A DNA stretch of 64,000 nt from T1Sed10-7 sp047921175. Its GTDB lineage: Bacteria; Actinomycetota; Nitriliruptoria; Nitriliruptorales; Nitriliruptoraceae. The stretch is from positions 6,562 through 70,561 of the forward strand of contig JBLRWQ010000004.1 of NCBI GenBank assembly GCA_047921175.1. Direction: 5' to 3'. Below are positions 16,297 to 24,899 of the stretch, piece by piece. Each line of letters opens with the position of its first letter. Position 1 is the stretch's first letter. The notes under the pieces were generated by a model that had not been told where the DNA came from, ran no database searches, and was given only the letters and a program-made list of their open reading frames with translations. Position numbers and translations under genes: made by a program.

Positions 16297-17562
16297 TCAC
16301 GCGTCGGTGCCCCCGAACAGCGCCTCGGTCCCCGAGGCGTCCATCGCCCGGCTGAGGCGCTCGATCGCGTGCACGTAGGCGGCGGTCCTGAGCCGCAGCT
16401 CCCGGTCGTCGGCGAGCTGGACCACGGCCAGGGTCTCCGTGCGCATGCGCTCCTCGAGGCGGGTCGCCACCTGCTCGGCCGTCCAACGGTCACCGGTGCG
16501 GTTCGCGATCCACTCGAACCAGCTCACCGTCACCCCACCGGCGTTGACGAGGATGTCGGGGACCACCTCGATGCCGGCGTCATCCAGCGCGCGGTCGCCC
16601 GCCGCGGTGACGGGGCCGTTGGCGACCTCGACGACGACCCGGGCGCGGACCTCGTGGGCGTTGCCCTCGTGGATCGCGCCCTCCAGGGCCGCCGGGATCA
16701 GCGCGTCGACCTCGAGCCCGAGCAGCCGTTCACCGTCGGTGTGCGCACCGCTCGGCGGGTCCGCCAGCGAGCCGGTGGCCCGCTTGTGCTCGACGAGCGC
16801 CGGCACGTCCAGGCCGCCCTCGTCGATCACCGCTCCGGAGGAGTCGCTGACGGCCACGATGTGCCAGGCGGCCGCATCGAGGTGCCGGGCCAGCTGGGCC
16901 CCGGCGTTCCCGAACCCCTGGATGGCGGCCCGGGGATGGTCGATCCCGGCCAGCAGGCGCGGCTGCAGCTCGGTGAGGACGTGGAAGGCACCGTCGGCCG
17001 TGGCGCTGGTACGCCCCGGGATGCCCCCGAGGGCCAGCGGCTTGCCGGTGATGACCGCCGGATGGTGACCACGGCGGATCTTGGCGTACTCGTGGGCCAT
17101 CCAGCCCATGACCAGCTCACCCGTGGCCACGTCCGGCGCCGGCACGTCGAGGTCGGGGCCGATCACGTCGACGATCGCCGCGAGGTAGCCGCGGGACAGC
17201 CGCTCCAGCTCGCTCGGGGACAGCTGCTTCGGGTCGACCGCGACCCCGCCCTTCCCGCCACCGAAGGGCAGGTCCAGCAGCGCCGTCTTGAAGGTCATCC
17301 AGAAGGCCAGGGTGGTGACCTCCTCGGCCGTGACGCCCGGGTGGAACCGGATGCCCCCCTTGGCCGGGCCCCGGGTGTCGTCGTAGCGCACCCGGTAGCC
17401 GGGGAAGGTCCTGAGCGACCCGTCGTCCATCCGGACCGGGATCGAGACCTTGAGCGAGGAGGCCGGCTGCCGGAGGCGCTCCCGGGCGTCGTCGGACAGC
17501 GCCGCGTGTGGCAGCGCCTCCTCGAAGCGGACGATGGCATCGCGCAGCAGGTCCTCGGTCAC
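16297..17562 (-). CDS. Glutamate dehydrogenase (Glu/Leu/Phe/Val dehydrogenase family)
   Basis: 421 aa, typical of the NAD(P)-dependent hexameric enzymes. Substrate-site motifs are GYRVRYDDTRGPAKGGIRFH and LPFGGGKGGVAVDP (catalytic-region Lys), then VPAPDVATGELVMGWM; the Rossmann loop is AAIQGFGNAGAQLARHL. Interconverts glutamate and 2-oxoglutarate plus ammonium; the related branched-chain enzymes cannot be excluded but length and motifs favour glutamate. GTG at 17562 follows GGGGAGGA. The open frame upstream is the antisense/shifted continuation through the methyltransferase gene and is not real. It lies 32 bp behind the lipid cluster. Confidence 0.93.
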   Translation of the reverse strand: MTEDLLRDAIVRFEEALPHAALSDDARERLRQPASSLKVSIPVRMDDGSLRTFPGYRVRYDDTRGPAKGGIRFHPGVTAEEVTTLAFWMTFKTALLDLPFGGGKGGVAVDPKQLSPSELERLSRGYLAAIVDVIGPDLDVPAPDVATGELVMGWMAHEYAKIRRGHHPAVITGKPLALGGIPGRTSATADGAFHVLTELQPRLLAGIDHPRAAIQGFGNAGAQLARHLDAAAWHIVAVSDSSGAVIDEGGLDVPALVEHKRATGSLADPPSGAHTDGERLLGLEVDALIPAALEGAIHEGNAHEVRARVVVEVANGPVTAAGDRALDDAGIEVVPDILVNAGGVTVSWFEWIANRTGDRWTAEQVATRLEERMRTETLAVVQLADDRELRLRTAAYVHAIERLSRAMDASGTEALFGGTDA

Positions 17563-17594
17563 CCGTTCCTCCCCGATCGGTCTCGCCGCAGCTC

Positions 17595-18704
17595 TCAGCC
17601 GGCCGTCGGACGCACGAAACGGTAGTGGGACACGTGCCAGGTATCGCCGCCGTCGTAGGCGAACAGCTCCTCGCAGGCGATCGTGAACACGCGCCAGCGG
17701 TTGCGTGACGCCCGCGGCGAGATCGGCCCGCCGGCGTCCCGGAACAGCTGCAGCACCCGGTCCTGGTGGGCGTCGAGCTGGTCGAGCCAGGCCCGCAGGG
17801 TCCGGGCGTAGTGCCGACCGGAGACGGCCCAGCGGTCCTCGGCCGCGAGCCCCCGGACGCTCAGCAGCAGCAGGTCGTGGGAGGGCATCAGGCCACCGGT
17901 GAAGAAGTGCCGGGCCATCCAGTCGGCGTCCGACCCGGTCTCGAAGGGGTAGGCGTCGGACCGGTGCGCGAACACGTGCACGAACAGCTTGCCGCCGGGC
18001 CGGAGCCAGGTCGCGATGCGCTCGGTCAGCACCCGGTGGTTCCGGACGTGCTCGAACATCTCGACCGAGACCACCCGGTCGAAGGCGGCCTCGTGGACCA
18101 GCTCGGCGTACGCGCCGGGGCCACCGCCCTCCCCCGCCCCGGCGCCGAGCCGGTTGACGTCGCAGGTCAGGACGGTGACGTTGTCCAGGCCGCGCAGCGC
18201 CGCCTGCTTCTCGATGTGCTCGCGCTGGGTGGCCGAGTTGGACACCGCCGTGATGCTGGCCGTCGGGTAGTGCTCCGCCATCCACAGCGTGAGCGACCCC
18301 CAGCCACAGCCGAGCTCGAGGATGTCCTGCCCGTCGGCCAGCTCCGCGCGGTCCGCGGTGAGCGCGAGCATCGCCTCCTCGGCCTCGGCGAGGGTGGCGA
18401 CCCCGATCGGCCACCAGGCCGAGGAGTACTTCAGTCGCGGGCCGAGCATCAGCTCGAACAGCTCCGTGGGGACCTCGTAGTGCTGCTCGTTGGCCTCGTC
18501 GGTGTCGATCGCGACCGGCGCGGCGGCGAGTGCCGCCAGCAGCGCACGCTGGCGCTGGCCGCGCTCCTCGACGCTGCCGGCGGTCACGGCGGCATGGCGA
18601 CGCCGCAGGAGCCGACGGATCACCCGTCGCAGCACCGGATCGGGCAGGACGCCGCGGTCGATGACGGCGTCGATGGCACGGGCGGTCAGGCTCGGACGGC
18701 TCAT
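17595..18704 (-). CDS. Cyclopropane-fatty-acid-synthase-family SAM methyltransferase (second copy)
   Basis: 369 aa. The SAM site is DILELGCGWGSLTLWMAEHY; the entry motif is EQHYEVPTELFELMLGPRLK followed by YSSAWW, and VVSVEMFEHVRNH matches the catalytic-region motif of CFA-like enzymes. Compared with its neighbour it has the shorter, coclaurine-N-methyltransferase-like form. Likely adds a methyl or methylene carbon to an unsaturated lipid chain, but the product is unknown. ATG at 18704 overlaps the stop of the first copy (ATGA), so the two are co-translated. Confidence 0.85.
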   Translation of the reverse strand: MSRPSLTARAIDAVIDRGVLPDPVLRRVIRRLLRRRHAAVTAGSVEERGQRQRALLAALAAAPVAIDTDEANEQHYEVPTELFELMLGPRLKYSSAWWPIGVATLAEAEEAMLALTADRAELADGQDILELGCGWGSLTLWMAEHYPTASITAVSNSATQREHIEKQAALRGLDNVTVLTCDVNRLGAGAGEGGGPGAYAELVHEAAFDRVVSVEMFEHVRNHRVLTERIATWLRPGGKLFVHVFAHRSDAYPFETGSDADWMARHFFTGGLMPSHDLLLLSVRGLAAEDRWAVSGRHYARTLRAWLDQLDAHQDRVLQLFRDAGGPISPRASRNRWRVFTIACEELFAYDGGDTWHVSHYRFVRPTAG

Positions 18705-20068
18705 GCGGTCGCCTCCCGGCTCGCGGCCTCGCGCTGGCGGGCGAGCAGGTCGACCCGGCGCGGGGGCAGGTCGGCCTCGCGTACCTCGGCGAGCTGCCGG
18801 CCGTACGGGTGGGTCCCGAGCGTCCCGTTCATCGGCCGGGTGAGCACGACCTGCAGGTCGCTGATGTAGCGCGCCAGGAACGCCCCTTCGCAGTAGGCCA
18901 GGTAGAACTCCCACATCCGGACGAAGCGGTCATCGAAGCCGAGCGCGTGGACCTGATCGACGTTGGCGAGGAACCGCTCGCGCCAGCGGCGCAGCGTCTC
19001 GGCGTAGTGCACCCCGATGTTGTCGACCTCCTCGACGTAGAGGTCACCGCTGCGCCCCATCGAGCCGCTCATCGCCTCCAGCGACGGCAGGTGCCCGCCG
19101 GGGAAGATGTAGCGCTGGATGAAGTCGGGCCGACGCTTGTAGTTCTCGTAGCGCTGCTCGGGGATCGTGATGACCTGCACGGCCGCCAGCCCGTCCGGCG
19201 CGAGCAGGCGGTCGATGGTGGCGAAGTAGGTGTCGAGGTAGCGGTGCCCGACGGCCTCCAGCATCTCGATCGAGACGATGCGGTCGTAGCGGCCGGTGAC
19301 CTGGCGGTAGTCGATCAGCTCGATCGAGACGCGGTCCTCCAACCCCGCCTCGCGCACGCGTTCGCGGGCCAGCGCCGCCTGCTCCTCGCTGAGGGTGATG
19401 CCGGTCACGCGGCAGCCGTAGGTGGCGGCCGCGAAGATGGCGAAGCCCCCCCAGCCGCAGCCGATCTCCAGTACGTGGCAGTCGGCGTCGATGCGGGCCT
19501 TGTCCGCCAGCCGGCGGTACTTCGCCTCCTGCGCCTGCTCCAGGGAGTCGGTCGGTGACGAGAAGTAGGCGGCGGAGTAGGTCATCGTGTCGTCGAGGAA
19601 CAGCTGGTACAGCCCGTTCGACAGGTCGTAGTGCGCCGCGATGTTGCGCTTGGACCGGCCGAGCCGGTTGGCGCGCAGCGCGTGGACGAGCTGGTCGCTC
19701 GCGATGTTCGCGAGCGCCGCCGGCGTGATCCGCTTCAGCGCCCGGCGGTTGGCGATCACGATCCGCACGAGCGAGACCAGGTCGGAGGAGGACCACTCCC
19801 CCTGCATGTAGGACTCCCCCACCCCGACGGTCGCGCCGTGCAGGAGCCGGGAGAAGAACCGCCAGTCGTGGACGTGGATCCGGGACCGCAGCTGGCTGTC
19901 GGCGGCGCCGAAGGTCCGTCGCCGCCCGTCCGGCAGGACGACCTCGATGGAGCCGACCACGAACTGCTCCAGCATCGAGGTGATGGTGTGCTGGGCACGG
20001 CGCTCGGCCGCGGTCGGGATGCGGACGATGTCGGGGGCGACCGGGCTCGGTAGGGGCTCGTGGTCCAC
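18701..20068 (-). CDS. Cyclopropane-fatty-acyl-phospholipid synthase (first copy)
   Basis: 455 aa, full length for classic CfaS. The N-terminal lipid-binding region is followed by NIAAHYDLSNGLYQLFLDD, TYSAAYF, the SAM loop VLEIGCGWGGFAIFAAATYG, SIEMLEAVGHRYLDTYF and RYIFPGGHLPSLEAM, all diagnostic. Transfers the SAM methyl group to the double bond of a membrane acyl chain. GTG at 20068 is chosen for GAGGAG seven bases upstream; a GTG nine bases earlier is possible. Coupled to the second methyltransferase and 41 bp after a DUF1365 gene, indicating one lipid-modification operon. Confidence 0.9.
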   Translation of the reverse strand: MDHEPLPSPVAPDIVRIPTAAERRAQHTITSMLEQFVVGSIEVVLPDGRRRTFGAADSQLRSRIHVHDWRFFSRLLHGATVGVGESYMQGEWSSSDLVSLVRIVIANRRALKRITPAALANIASDQLVHALRANRLGRSKRNIAAHYDLSNGLYQLFLDDTMTYSAAYFSSPTDSLEQAQEAKYRRLADKARIDADCHVLEIGCGWGGFAIFAAATYGCRVTGITLSEEQAALARERVREAGLEDRVSIELIDYRQVTGRYDRIVSIEMLEAVGHRYLDTYFATIDRLLAPDGLAAVQVITIPEQRYENYKRRPDFIQRYIFPGGHLPSLEAMSGSMGRSGDLYVEEVDNIGVHYAETLRRWRERFLANVDQVHALGFDDRFVRMWEFYLAYCEGAFLARYISDLQVVLTRPMNGTLGTHPYGRQLAEVREADLPPRRVDLLARQREAASREATA

Positions 20069-20109
20069 GTCGACGCTCCTCACACGGGGTGGCTGCAGCG
20101 TGCAGCTGC

Positions 20110-20949
20110 TCAGGCGCTCGCGGCGGGTTCGGCGTCGCCGTCGGATGGGATGGGGTCGGCCGGCACGAACCGCCCCCGCACGAGCCCACCGACGGGGGGG
20201 GCGGGCTTGCGGTGGAAGCGGACCCGTCGCGCGGCCAGGCGCAGCGCCTGGAGGTGGATCAGGGCGACGGTGCGCAGCGGCAGCAGGGGGTTGCGCACCA
20301 GCGTGCGCGCCAGGCTGCGGGTGCTCAACGGGACCGGGCGGCCGGTCTGGGTGGCGTCGAAGACGCACCGCTGGCCGTCGAGCACCTCGATGTGGGCGGT
20401 CACCCGGTCGGCACGCAGCACGAAGGTGAACACGTACTCCAGGCCCTCGATCGGCAGGAAGGGGCTGACGTGGAAGCGCTTGGCGGCGCGGGCGCGGACG
20501 GTGCCCTCCCCCAGCGGCTCGAGCCGGTCGAGCAGGTACCAGAACGACTCCCCGAAGGTGTTGCGCACCTCGGCGACCACCAGCGCCAGCGACCCGTCCT
20601 CACGGTGGCAGAACCACCAGCTGACCGGGTCGAACACGTGCCCGAGCACCCGCAGGTTGGCGAGCACCAGGATGCGCCCGCCCGGCAGGGCCACGCCCTG
20701 CTGCGCGAGCCAGCGGGCCAGCTTCGCCTTGACGGGGGTGGCACCCGCACCGAGGTGGTCGCGGTCCCGGAAGCGCGCGAGCGCGACCTGCCGGTACCCG
20801 AACCCGTGCACGCGCCGCTCCAGCCGGTACAGCTCGTCCACGTCGAGCAGCGCGTGGAAGGTGCGGTAGCGGAAGACCCGTTCGACCTCGCGCCGACGGC
20901 GGTGGCGGGTCCAGCCGACGACCAGGGAGGAACGCTCGGGCGCGCTCAC
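20110..20949 (-). CDS. DUF1365 protein
   Basis: 279 aa. Recognised by RVFRYRTFHALLDVDEL, NLRVLGHVFDPVSWWFCHRE, EVRNTFGESFWYLL and KRFHVSPFLPIEGLEYVF. The family has no firm biochemical function but is consistently encoded with a CfaS and an amine-oxidase-like flavoprotein, as here, and belongs to singlet-oxygen-response gene sets in some proteobacteria. GTG at 20949 overlaps the upstream flavoprotein stop in a GTGA. The C-terminal 20 residues are polar and unconserved in appearance. Confidence 0.9.
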   Translation of the reverse strand: MSAPERSSLVVGWTRHRRRREVERVFRYRTFHALLDVDELYRLERRVHGFGYRQVALARFRDRDHLGAGATPVKAKLARWLAQQGVALPGGRILVLANLRVLGHVFDPVSWWFCHREDGSLALVVAEVRNTFGESFWYLLDRLEPLGEGTVRARAAKRFHVSPFLPIEGLEYVFTFVLRADRVTAHIEVLDGQRCVFDATQTGRPVPLSTRSLARTLVRNPLLPLRTVALIHLQALRLAARRVRFHRKPAPPVGGLVRGRFVPADPIPSDGDAEPAASA

Positions 20950-22205
20950 GTCGGCCACCGCACACCCAGGTGCTGCGCCGCGCGCACCGCCGACCACAGG
21001 CCGTCCTCGTGGAAGCCGTAGCGCTGGTAGGCGCCGACGTAGAAGGTCCGTCGGCGTCCGTTGAGCTCGTCCAGCTCCGCCTGGGCGGCGACGCTCGCCC
21101 GCGTGTACTGCGGGTGCGTGTAGGTCAGACGCCGCAGCACGCTCGCCGGCGCCGGCGGGGAGGACGGGTTCAGCGTGACGACGTACTCGCGTGGCTCCTG
21201 CAGCGACTGGAGCCGGTTCATGTGGTAGCTGAGCGAGACCTGCCCGGTCGGCCGCGCGCAGTCGTCCAGCAGGTAGTTCCAGGAGGCCCAGGCGGCCCGA
21301 CGCCGCGGGAGCAGGGCGGTGTCGGTGTGCAGCACGGTGTCGTTGACGCTGTACTCCCAGGCCGACAACAGCTCCCGCTCGCGATCGCTGGGATCGGCGA
21401 GCATCGCGAGGGATTCGTCGGCGTGCGCGGCCAGCACGACCGCATCGAACCGGTGCGACGCACCGTCACCGAACGCGAGGTCGACGCCGTCCTCGTCGCG
21501 TCGGACCTCGGTGACCGCATGGGTGAGGTGGAGCCGGTCGCGGTACGGCGCGGTCAGCGGCGCGAGGTAGGCCGAGGTGCCCCCGACCACGGTCCGCCAG
21601 GCGTGGTGCGTGGTGACCCCGAGCAGCCCGTGGTTGGCGAAGAAGCGCAGCAGGGTGGCCAGCGGGAAGGCCTCGATGGCGCCGGTCCCGGAGGACCAGA
21701 TCGCCGCCGCCATCGGCAGCAGGTAGTGGTTGCGGAAGCCATGCCCGAACCCGGCCACCTCCAGGAAACGGCCGATGGTGAGGGTGGTGGTCCGCGGATC
21801 CTCCACGATGCGGGCCCCGAGCCGGTTGAACCGCGCGATGTCGGTCAGCATGCGCAGGTAGCCGGGCGAGGCCAGGTTGCCGGGCTGCGCCACGATGCCT
21901 CGGGCGCTCCCGGCGTACTCGAGGTCGCACCGCTCGCACCTCAGCGACCAGGACATGTCCGAGGCCTGGGTGGCGACGCCGAGCTCATCGAAGAGCCGGA
22001 CCAGCAGCGGGTAGGTGGCCTCGTTGTAGACGATGAAGCCCGTGTCGACGCCCAGGCTCGACCCGTCGCCGCGTGGGACGGTGACCGTGTGGGTGTGCCC
22101 GCCGGGCCGGCCCTCACGCTCGAACACGTGGACCTCGTGGCGGCGCGACAGCAGCCAGGCTGCTGCCGCGCCGGAGATCCCCGTACCCACCACCGCGATC
22201 CGCAC
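20946..22205 (-). CDS. FAD-dependent amine-oxidase-like oxidoreductase of the lipid cluster
   Basis: 419 aa. The FAD loop is RIAVVGTGISGAAAAWLLSR followed by VFEREGRPGGHTHTV. Also visible are GVDTGFIVYNEATYPLLVRL, LRCERCDLEYAG and a C-terminal TFYVGAYQRYGFHEDGLWSA, typical of the NAD(P)-binding/amine-oxidase family partnered with DUF1365 and CfaS. It may oxidise or desaturate a methylated or cyclopropane acyl chain, by analogy with UfaD-type enzymes of furan fatty acid formation; that is inference. GTG at 22205 follows GGAGG. First gene of the operon. Confidence 0.87.
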   Translation of the reverse strand: MRIAVVGTGISGAAAAWLLSRRHEVHVFEREGRPGGHTHTVTVPRGDGSSLGVDTGFIVYNEATYPLLVRLFDELGVATQASDMSWSLRCERCDLEYAGSARGIVAQPGNLASPGYLRMLTDIARFNRLGARIVEDPRTTTLTIGRFLEVAGFGHGFRNHYLLPMAAAIWSSGTGAIEAFPLATLLRFFANHGLLGVTTHHAWRTVVGGTSAYLAPLTAPYRDRLHLTHAVTEVRRDEDGVDLAFGDGASHRFDAVVLAAHADESLAMLADPSDRERELLSAWEYSVNDTVLHTDTALLPRRRAAWASWNYLLDDCARPTGQVSLSYHMNRLQSLQEPREYVVTLNPSSPPAPASVLRRLTYTHPQYTRASVAAQAELDELNGRRRTFYVGAYQRYGFHEDGLWSAVRAAQHLGVRWPT

Positions 22206-22508
22206 CCGCGTCCTCCACCTCGTCGTGTTGACCGGTCCCGGCCGACCCTCGAGGGTAGAGCAGCCGCCGCGCTCGTTCGGACCCAGCGGCGCTGCGGGTG
22301 ACCGTGCCGGGCGATGCTGGACGCGTGATGCCCCGAGCAGCACGGCCACCCCCCGTCGGGCCGTGGTGCACGGGGCATCGCTCTGAGCATGCCCCGTGGG
22401 CGAGCCGCCAGGAACCGTGCGAGCACCGCTCTTGCCGTGGTGGTGGTACCACCACCGTGTCCGGGGCCTCGACGCGTCTACCCTCGGGCTGTCGACCCAG
22501 GGGGATGG
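22206..22508. promoter_or_regulatory. Divergent intergenic region with hairpin, palindrome and promoter
   Basis: 303 bp without a gene between the lipid cluster and the NarL-type regulator. It holds a long stem: GATGCCCCG (22327-22335) with CGGGGCATC (22371-22379), enclosing CACGGCC (22341-22347) with GGCCGTG (22359-22365). ATGCCCCG recurs at 22389-22396. An 18-bp perfect palindrome of GGTGGTGGT and ACCACCACC spans 22439-22456. TACCCT at 22479-22484 is a plausible -10 for the regulator gene. No promoter for the lipid cluster could be fixed. Confidence 0.55.
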
Positions 22509-23186
22509 GTGAGCTCGGGCCGTATCACGCTGCTGATCGCGGAGGATGACTACCTGGTGCGTGAGGGTGCCCGGGCCGCGGTCACCGCCGATCCACGCAT
22601 CGAGGTGCTCGGGACCGCCGGCGACCCCGAGGAACTGCTCGGCCTGCTCGCGGTCCAGGTCCCGGACGTCGTGCTGCTGGACATCCGCATGCCGCCCACC
22701 TTCAGCGTCGAGGGCATCGAGCTCGCCCAGCATGTGCGCGCCACGCATCCCGAGGTCGGCATCGTCGTGCTGTCCCAGCACGACGACCCGGAGTACGCGC
22801 TCGAGCTGCTCAAGGACGGCTCCCGTGGCCTGGCCTACCTGCTCAAGGAGCGGCTCGGCGATGCCGAGCGGCTGCTCCAGGCGATCGACGAGGTCCGCAC
22901 CGGCGGGTCGATGCTCGATCCGCGCATCGTGGAGGCGCTGCTCGAGGCCCAGCGGCGCCGGACGGCCTCGCGGTTGAAGGGACTGACCCCGCGGGAGCTG
23001 GACGTGCTCGCCCTGATGGCCTCAGGCCGGGGGAACGCCGCGATCGCCCGGGAGCTGACGATCACCGAGCGGTCGGTCGAGAAGCACTCCAACGCGATCT
23101 TCCGCAAGCTCTCGCTGGCGGAGGAGACCGACCTCAACCGGCGGGTCGCCGCGGTCCTGTTCTACCTCCAGCGCAGCCACGACTGA
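22509..23186 (+). CDS. NarL/LuxR-type response regulator
   Basis: 225 aa. Receiver domain residues 1-130: acidic pair in LLIAEDDYLVREGAR, phospho-acceptor Asp in VVLLDIRMPPTF, and the conserved Lys in AYLLKERLGD. The C-terminal LuxR-type HTH starts near residue 158 (GLTPRELDVLALMASGRGNA, then VEKHSNAIFRKLSL). The partner is probably the convergent kinase at 23022-24899, whose gene overlaps the last 55 codons antisense. GTG at 22509 follows AGGGGGAT. The 18-bp palindrome about 50 bp upstream could be an autoregulatory site. Confidence 0.92.
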   Translation: MSSGRITLLIAEDDYLVREGARAAVTADPRIEVLGTAGDPEELLGLLAVQVPDVVLLDIRMPPTFSVEGIELAQHVRATHPEVGIVVLSQHDDPEYALELLKDGSRGLAYLLKERLGDAERLLQAIDEVRTGGSMLDPRIVEALLEAQRRRTASRLKGLTPRELDVLALMASGRGNAAIARELTITERSVEKHSNAIFRKLSLAEETDLNRRVAAVLFYLQRSHD

Positions 23187-24899
23187 CCGCGGCCCGTGCA
23201 GCGGGAAGACGGCATCGACCCGCGTGCCCGTCTCGGGACCGGACCGCAGCGCGAGGGAGCCGCCGAGCGCCTGGACCCGGTCACGCATGTGGGTCAGCCC
23301 GCCCCGGTGACCGGTCGTCTCGGCGTCGAAGCCCTGCCCGTCGTCGTGGGCGTGGACGCGCAGCCGGGTGGCATCGGCGCTGATCTCGATGTGCATGCGG
23401 CTGGCCGCCGCATGCTTGATCGTGTTGAGCACCGCCTCCGAGACGAGGAAGTACGCGTTGACCTCGACCTCACGATCGAGGCGTGGCAGCGGATCCGGGT
23501 CGAGGTGGACATCGACCGTGAGCGGCAGACGGGCGGTCAGGCTGAACACCGCCGGGCCGAGCCCGCGGTCGCGCAGGATGGCGGGGAACAGCTGCTGGCC
23601 GGTGCTGCGGAGCTGGTCCAGGAGGTGGTCGATGGCGCTGGCGAAGCGTTCCGAGAGCTCCGGCAGGCGCGACGGGTCCTGCTCGAGCTCCCGCCGTGCC
23701 GCCCCGACCTGCATCCTGAGCACCACGAGCTGCTGCTGGATGCCGTCGTGGAGGTCCTGGGCGATGCGTTGCCGCTCCCGGTCCTGGGCCTGGACCATGC
23801 GGCGGGTGGCGTCGTGGAGGGCGTCGGCCTGCCGACGGATGACCTCGACCTGCGCGCCGAGGCCGAGCCGCATCTGCTCGAGCGCGTCGGCGAGCTGGCC
23901 GACCTCGTCGCGGCCGTCGGTCTGGAAGGAGCGGTCGAGGTCGCCACCGGCGATCGCCGTGGCCGTCGCCGTCAGCGCCCGCAGGGGCCGGGTCACGGGA
24001 TGTGTGAGGGCGTAGGCGAGGCCACCGCCCACCAGCAGGAGCAGCCCGAGGGTGAGCGCCCGGGTGCGCGTCAGCACCCCCGCCAGTGCGTCGAGCGGAT
24101 CGTCGCTGATCAGCCCGATGGCGGCCGGGGTGTCCCAGGGCCGGTCGGCCCCGAGGGCGACGTAGCGGACCAGCCGTCCGTCGGGCAGCAGCTGGGGCTC
24201 CCGGGCGGCCGCCCAGTCGCCTGCTGAGCTGGCGCCCACCCGGTCCGGCTCGGTCGCGGCCACGACGCGGCCGTCCACCACGACCTCCACCTCGTCGACC
24301 CCGGTCTGCGCCCGGTACCGGCGTGCGGCCAGGTGGTCGAGGGCGGAACCGGCGACGAGCAGCCGCGGGGCGTCGGTCAGCCGGTCGACCGACAGGACGT
24401 AGACCAACCCGTAGCCGCCGTCCTGCAGGGGGACGACCCGCTGGGTCGAGGTGGCACGCGTGACCAGGGCCGTCACCTCGGCCGGGTCCGGGGCCAGGAC
24501 CGTCGTGCGTGACGGCAGCCCGAGGGTGCGGACCCCGCCGGTGGTCACGTCGATGACCCCGATCATGTCCAGCTGCACATCGGTCATCCGCACCACCGAC
24601 AGGGTCCGACGGGCGACCGCGTCGGGGTCGTCACGACCCACGCCGGTGAGGAACTCCTGCTGCGACACGGTCGACATCAGCTGGTTCGTCCGGGTCGCGT
24701 CCGCGGCCAGTCGCGCGTCCAGCACCTCCCCGGTGTCCCGGAACAGCGCCAGCGCCTGGTCCCGGAGCTGCTGGCGGGTCACGGCGCTCTCGACCACCAT
24801 CACGACCACCGCGGCCACCACGAGCGCGAGGCCGACCGCCAGGAGCATCCGGCCGAGCAGGCCGCCGCGCGCCATGCCGGCCGGGCGTCGGGGACTCAT
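23022..24899 (-). CDS. NarL-cognate sensor histidine kinase (HisKA_3), fused tail overlaps regulator
   Basis: 625 aa. TM1 at about residues 14-36, an extracytoplasmic sensor region to about 280, TM2 about 283-305, then HAMP (PLRALTATATAIAGGDLDRS). Phospho-His lies in RERQRIAQDLHDGIQQQL, the N box in VSEAVLNTIKHAAASR, the G box in HDDGQGFDAE. Kinase homology ends at TRVDAVFPL; a further 55 residues are encoded in the antisense of the convergent regulator gene (165 bp overlap). ATG at 24899 shares an ATGA with the solute-binding protein gene, suggesting that protein feeds signal to this kinase. Confidence 0.9.
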   Translation of the reverse strand: MSPRRPAGMARGGLLGRMLLAVGLALVVAAVVVMVVESAVTRQQLRDQALALFRDTGEVLDARLAADATRTNQLMSTVSQQEFLTGVGRDDPDAVARRTLSVVRMTDVQLDMIGVIDVTTGGVRTLGLPSRTTVLAPDPAEVTALVTRATSTQRVVPLQDGGYGLVYVLSVDRLTDAPRLLVAGSALDHLAARRYRAQTGVDEVEVVVDGRVVAATEPDRVGASSAGDWAAAREPQLLPDGRLVRYVALGADRPWDTPAAIGLISDDPLDALAGVLTRTRALTLGLLLLVGGGLAYALTHPVTRPLRALTATATAIAGGDLDRSFQTDGRDEVGQLADALEQMRLGLGAQVEVIRRQADALHDATRRMVQAQDRERQRIAQDLHDGIQQQLVVLRMQVGAARRELEQDPSRLPELSERFASAIDHLLDQLRSTGQQLFPAILRDRGLGPAVFSLTARLPLTVDVHLDPDPLPRLDREVEVNAYFLVSEAVLNTIKHAAASRMHIEISADATRLRVHAHDDGQGFDAETTGHRGGLTHMRDRVQALGGSLALRSGPETGTRVDAVFPLHGPRSVVAALEVEQDRGDPPVEVGLLRQRELAEDRVGVLLDRPLGDRQLPGDRGVPPA

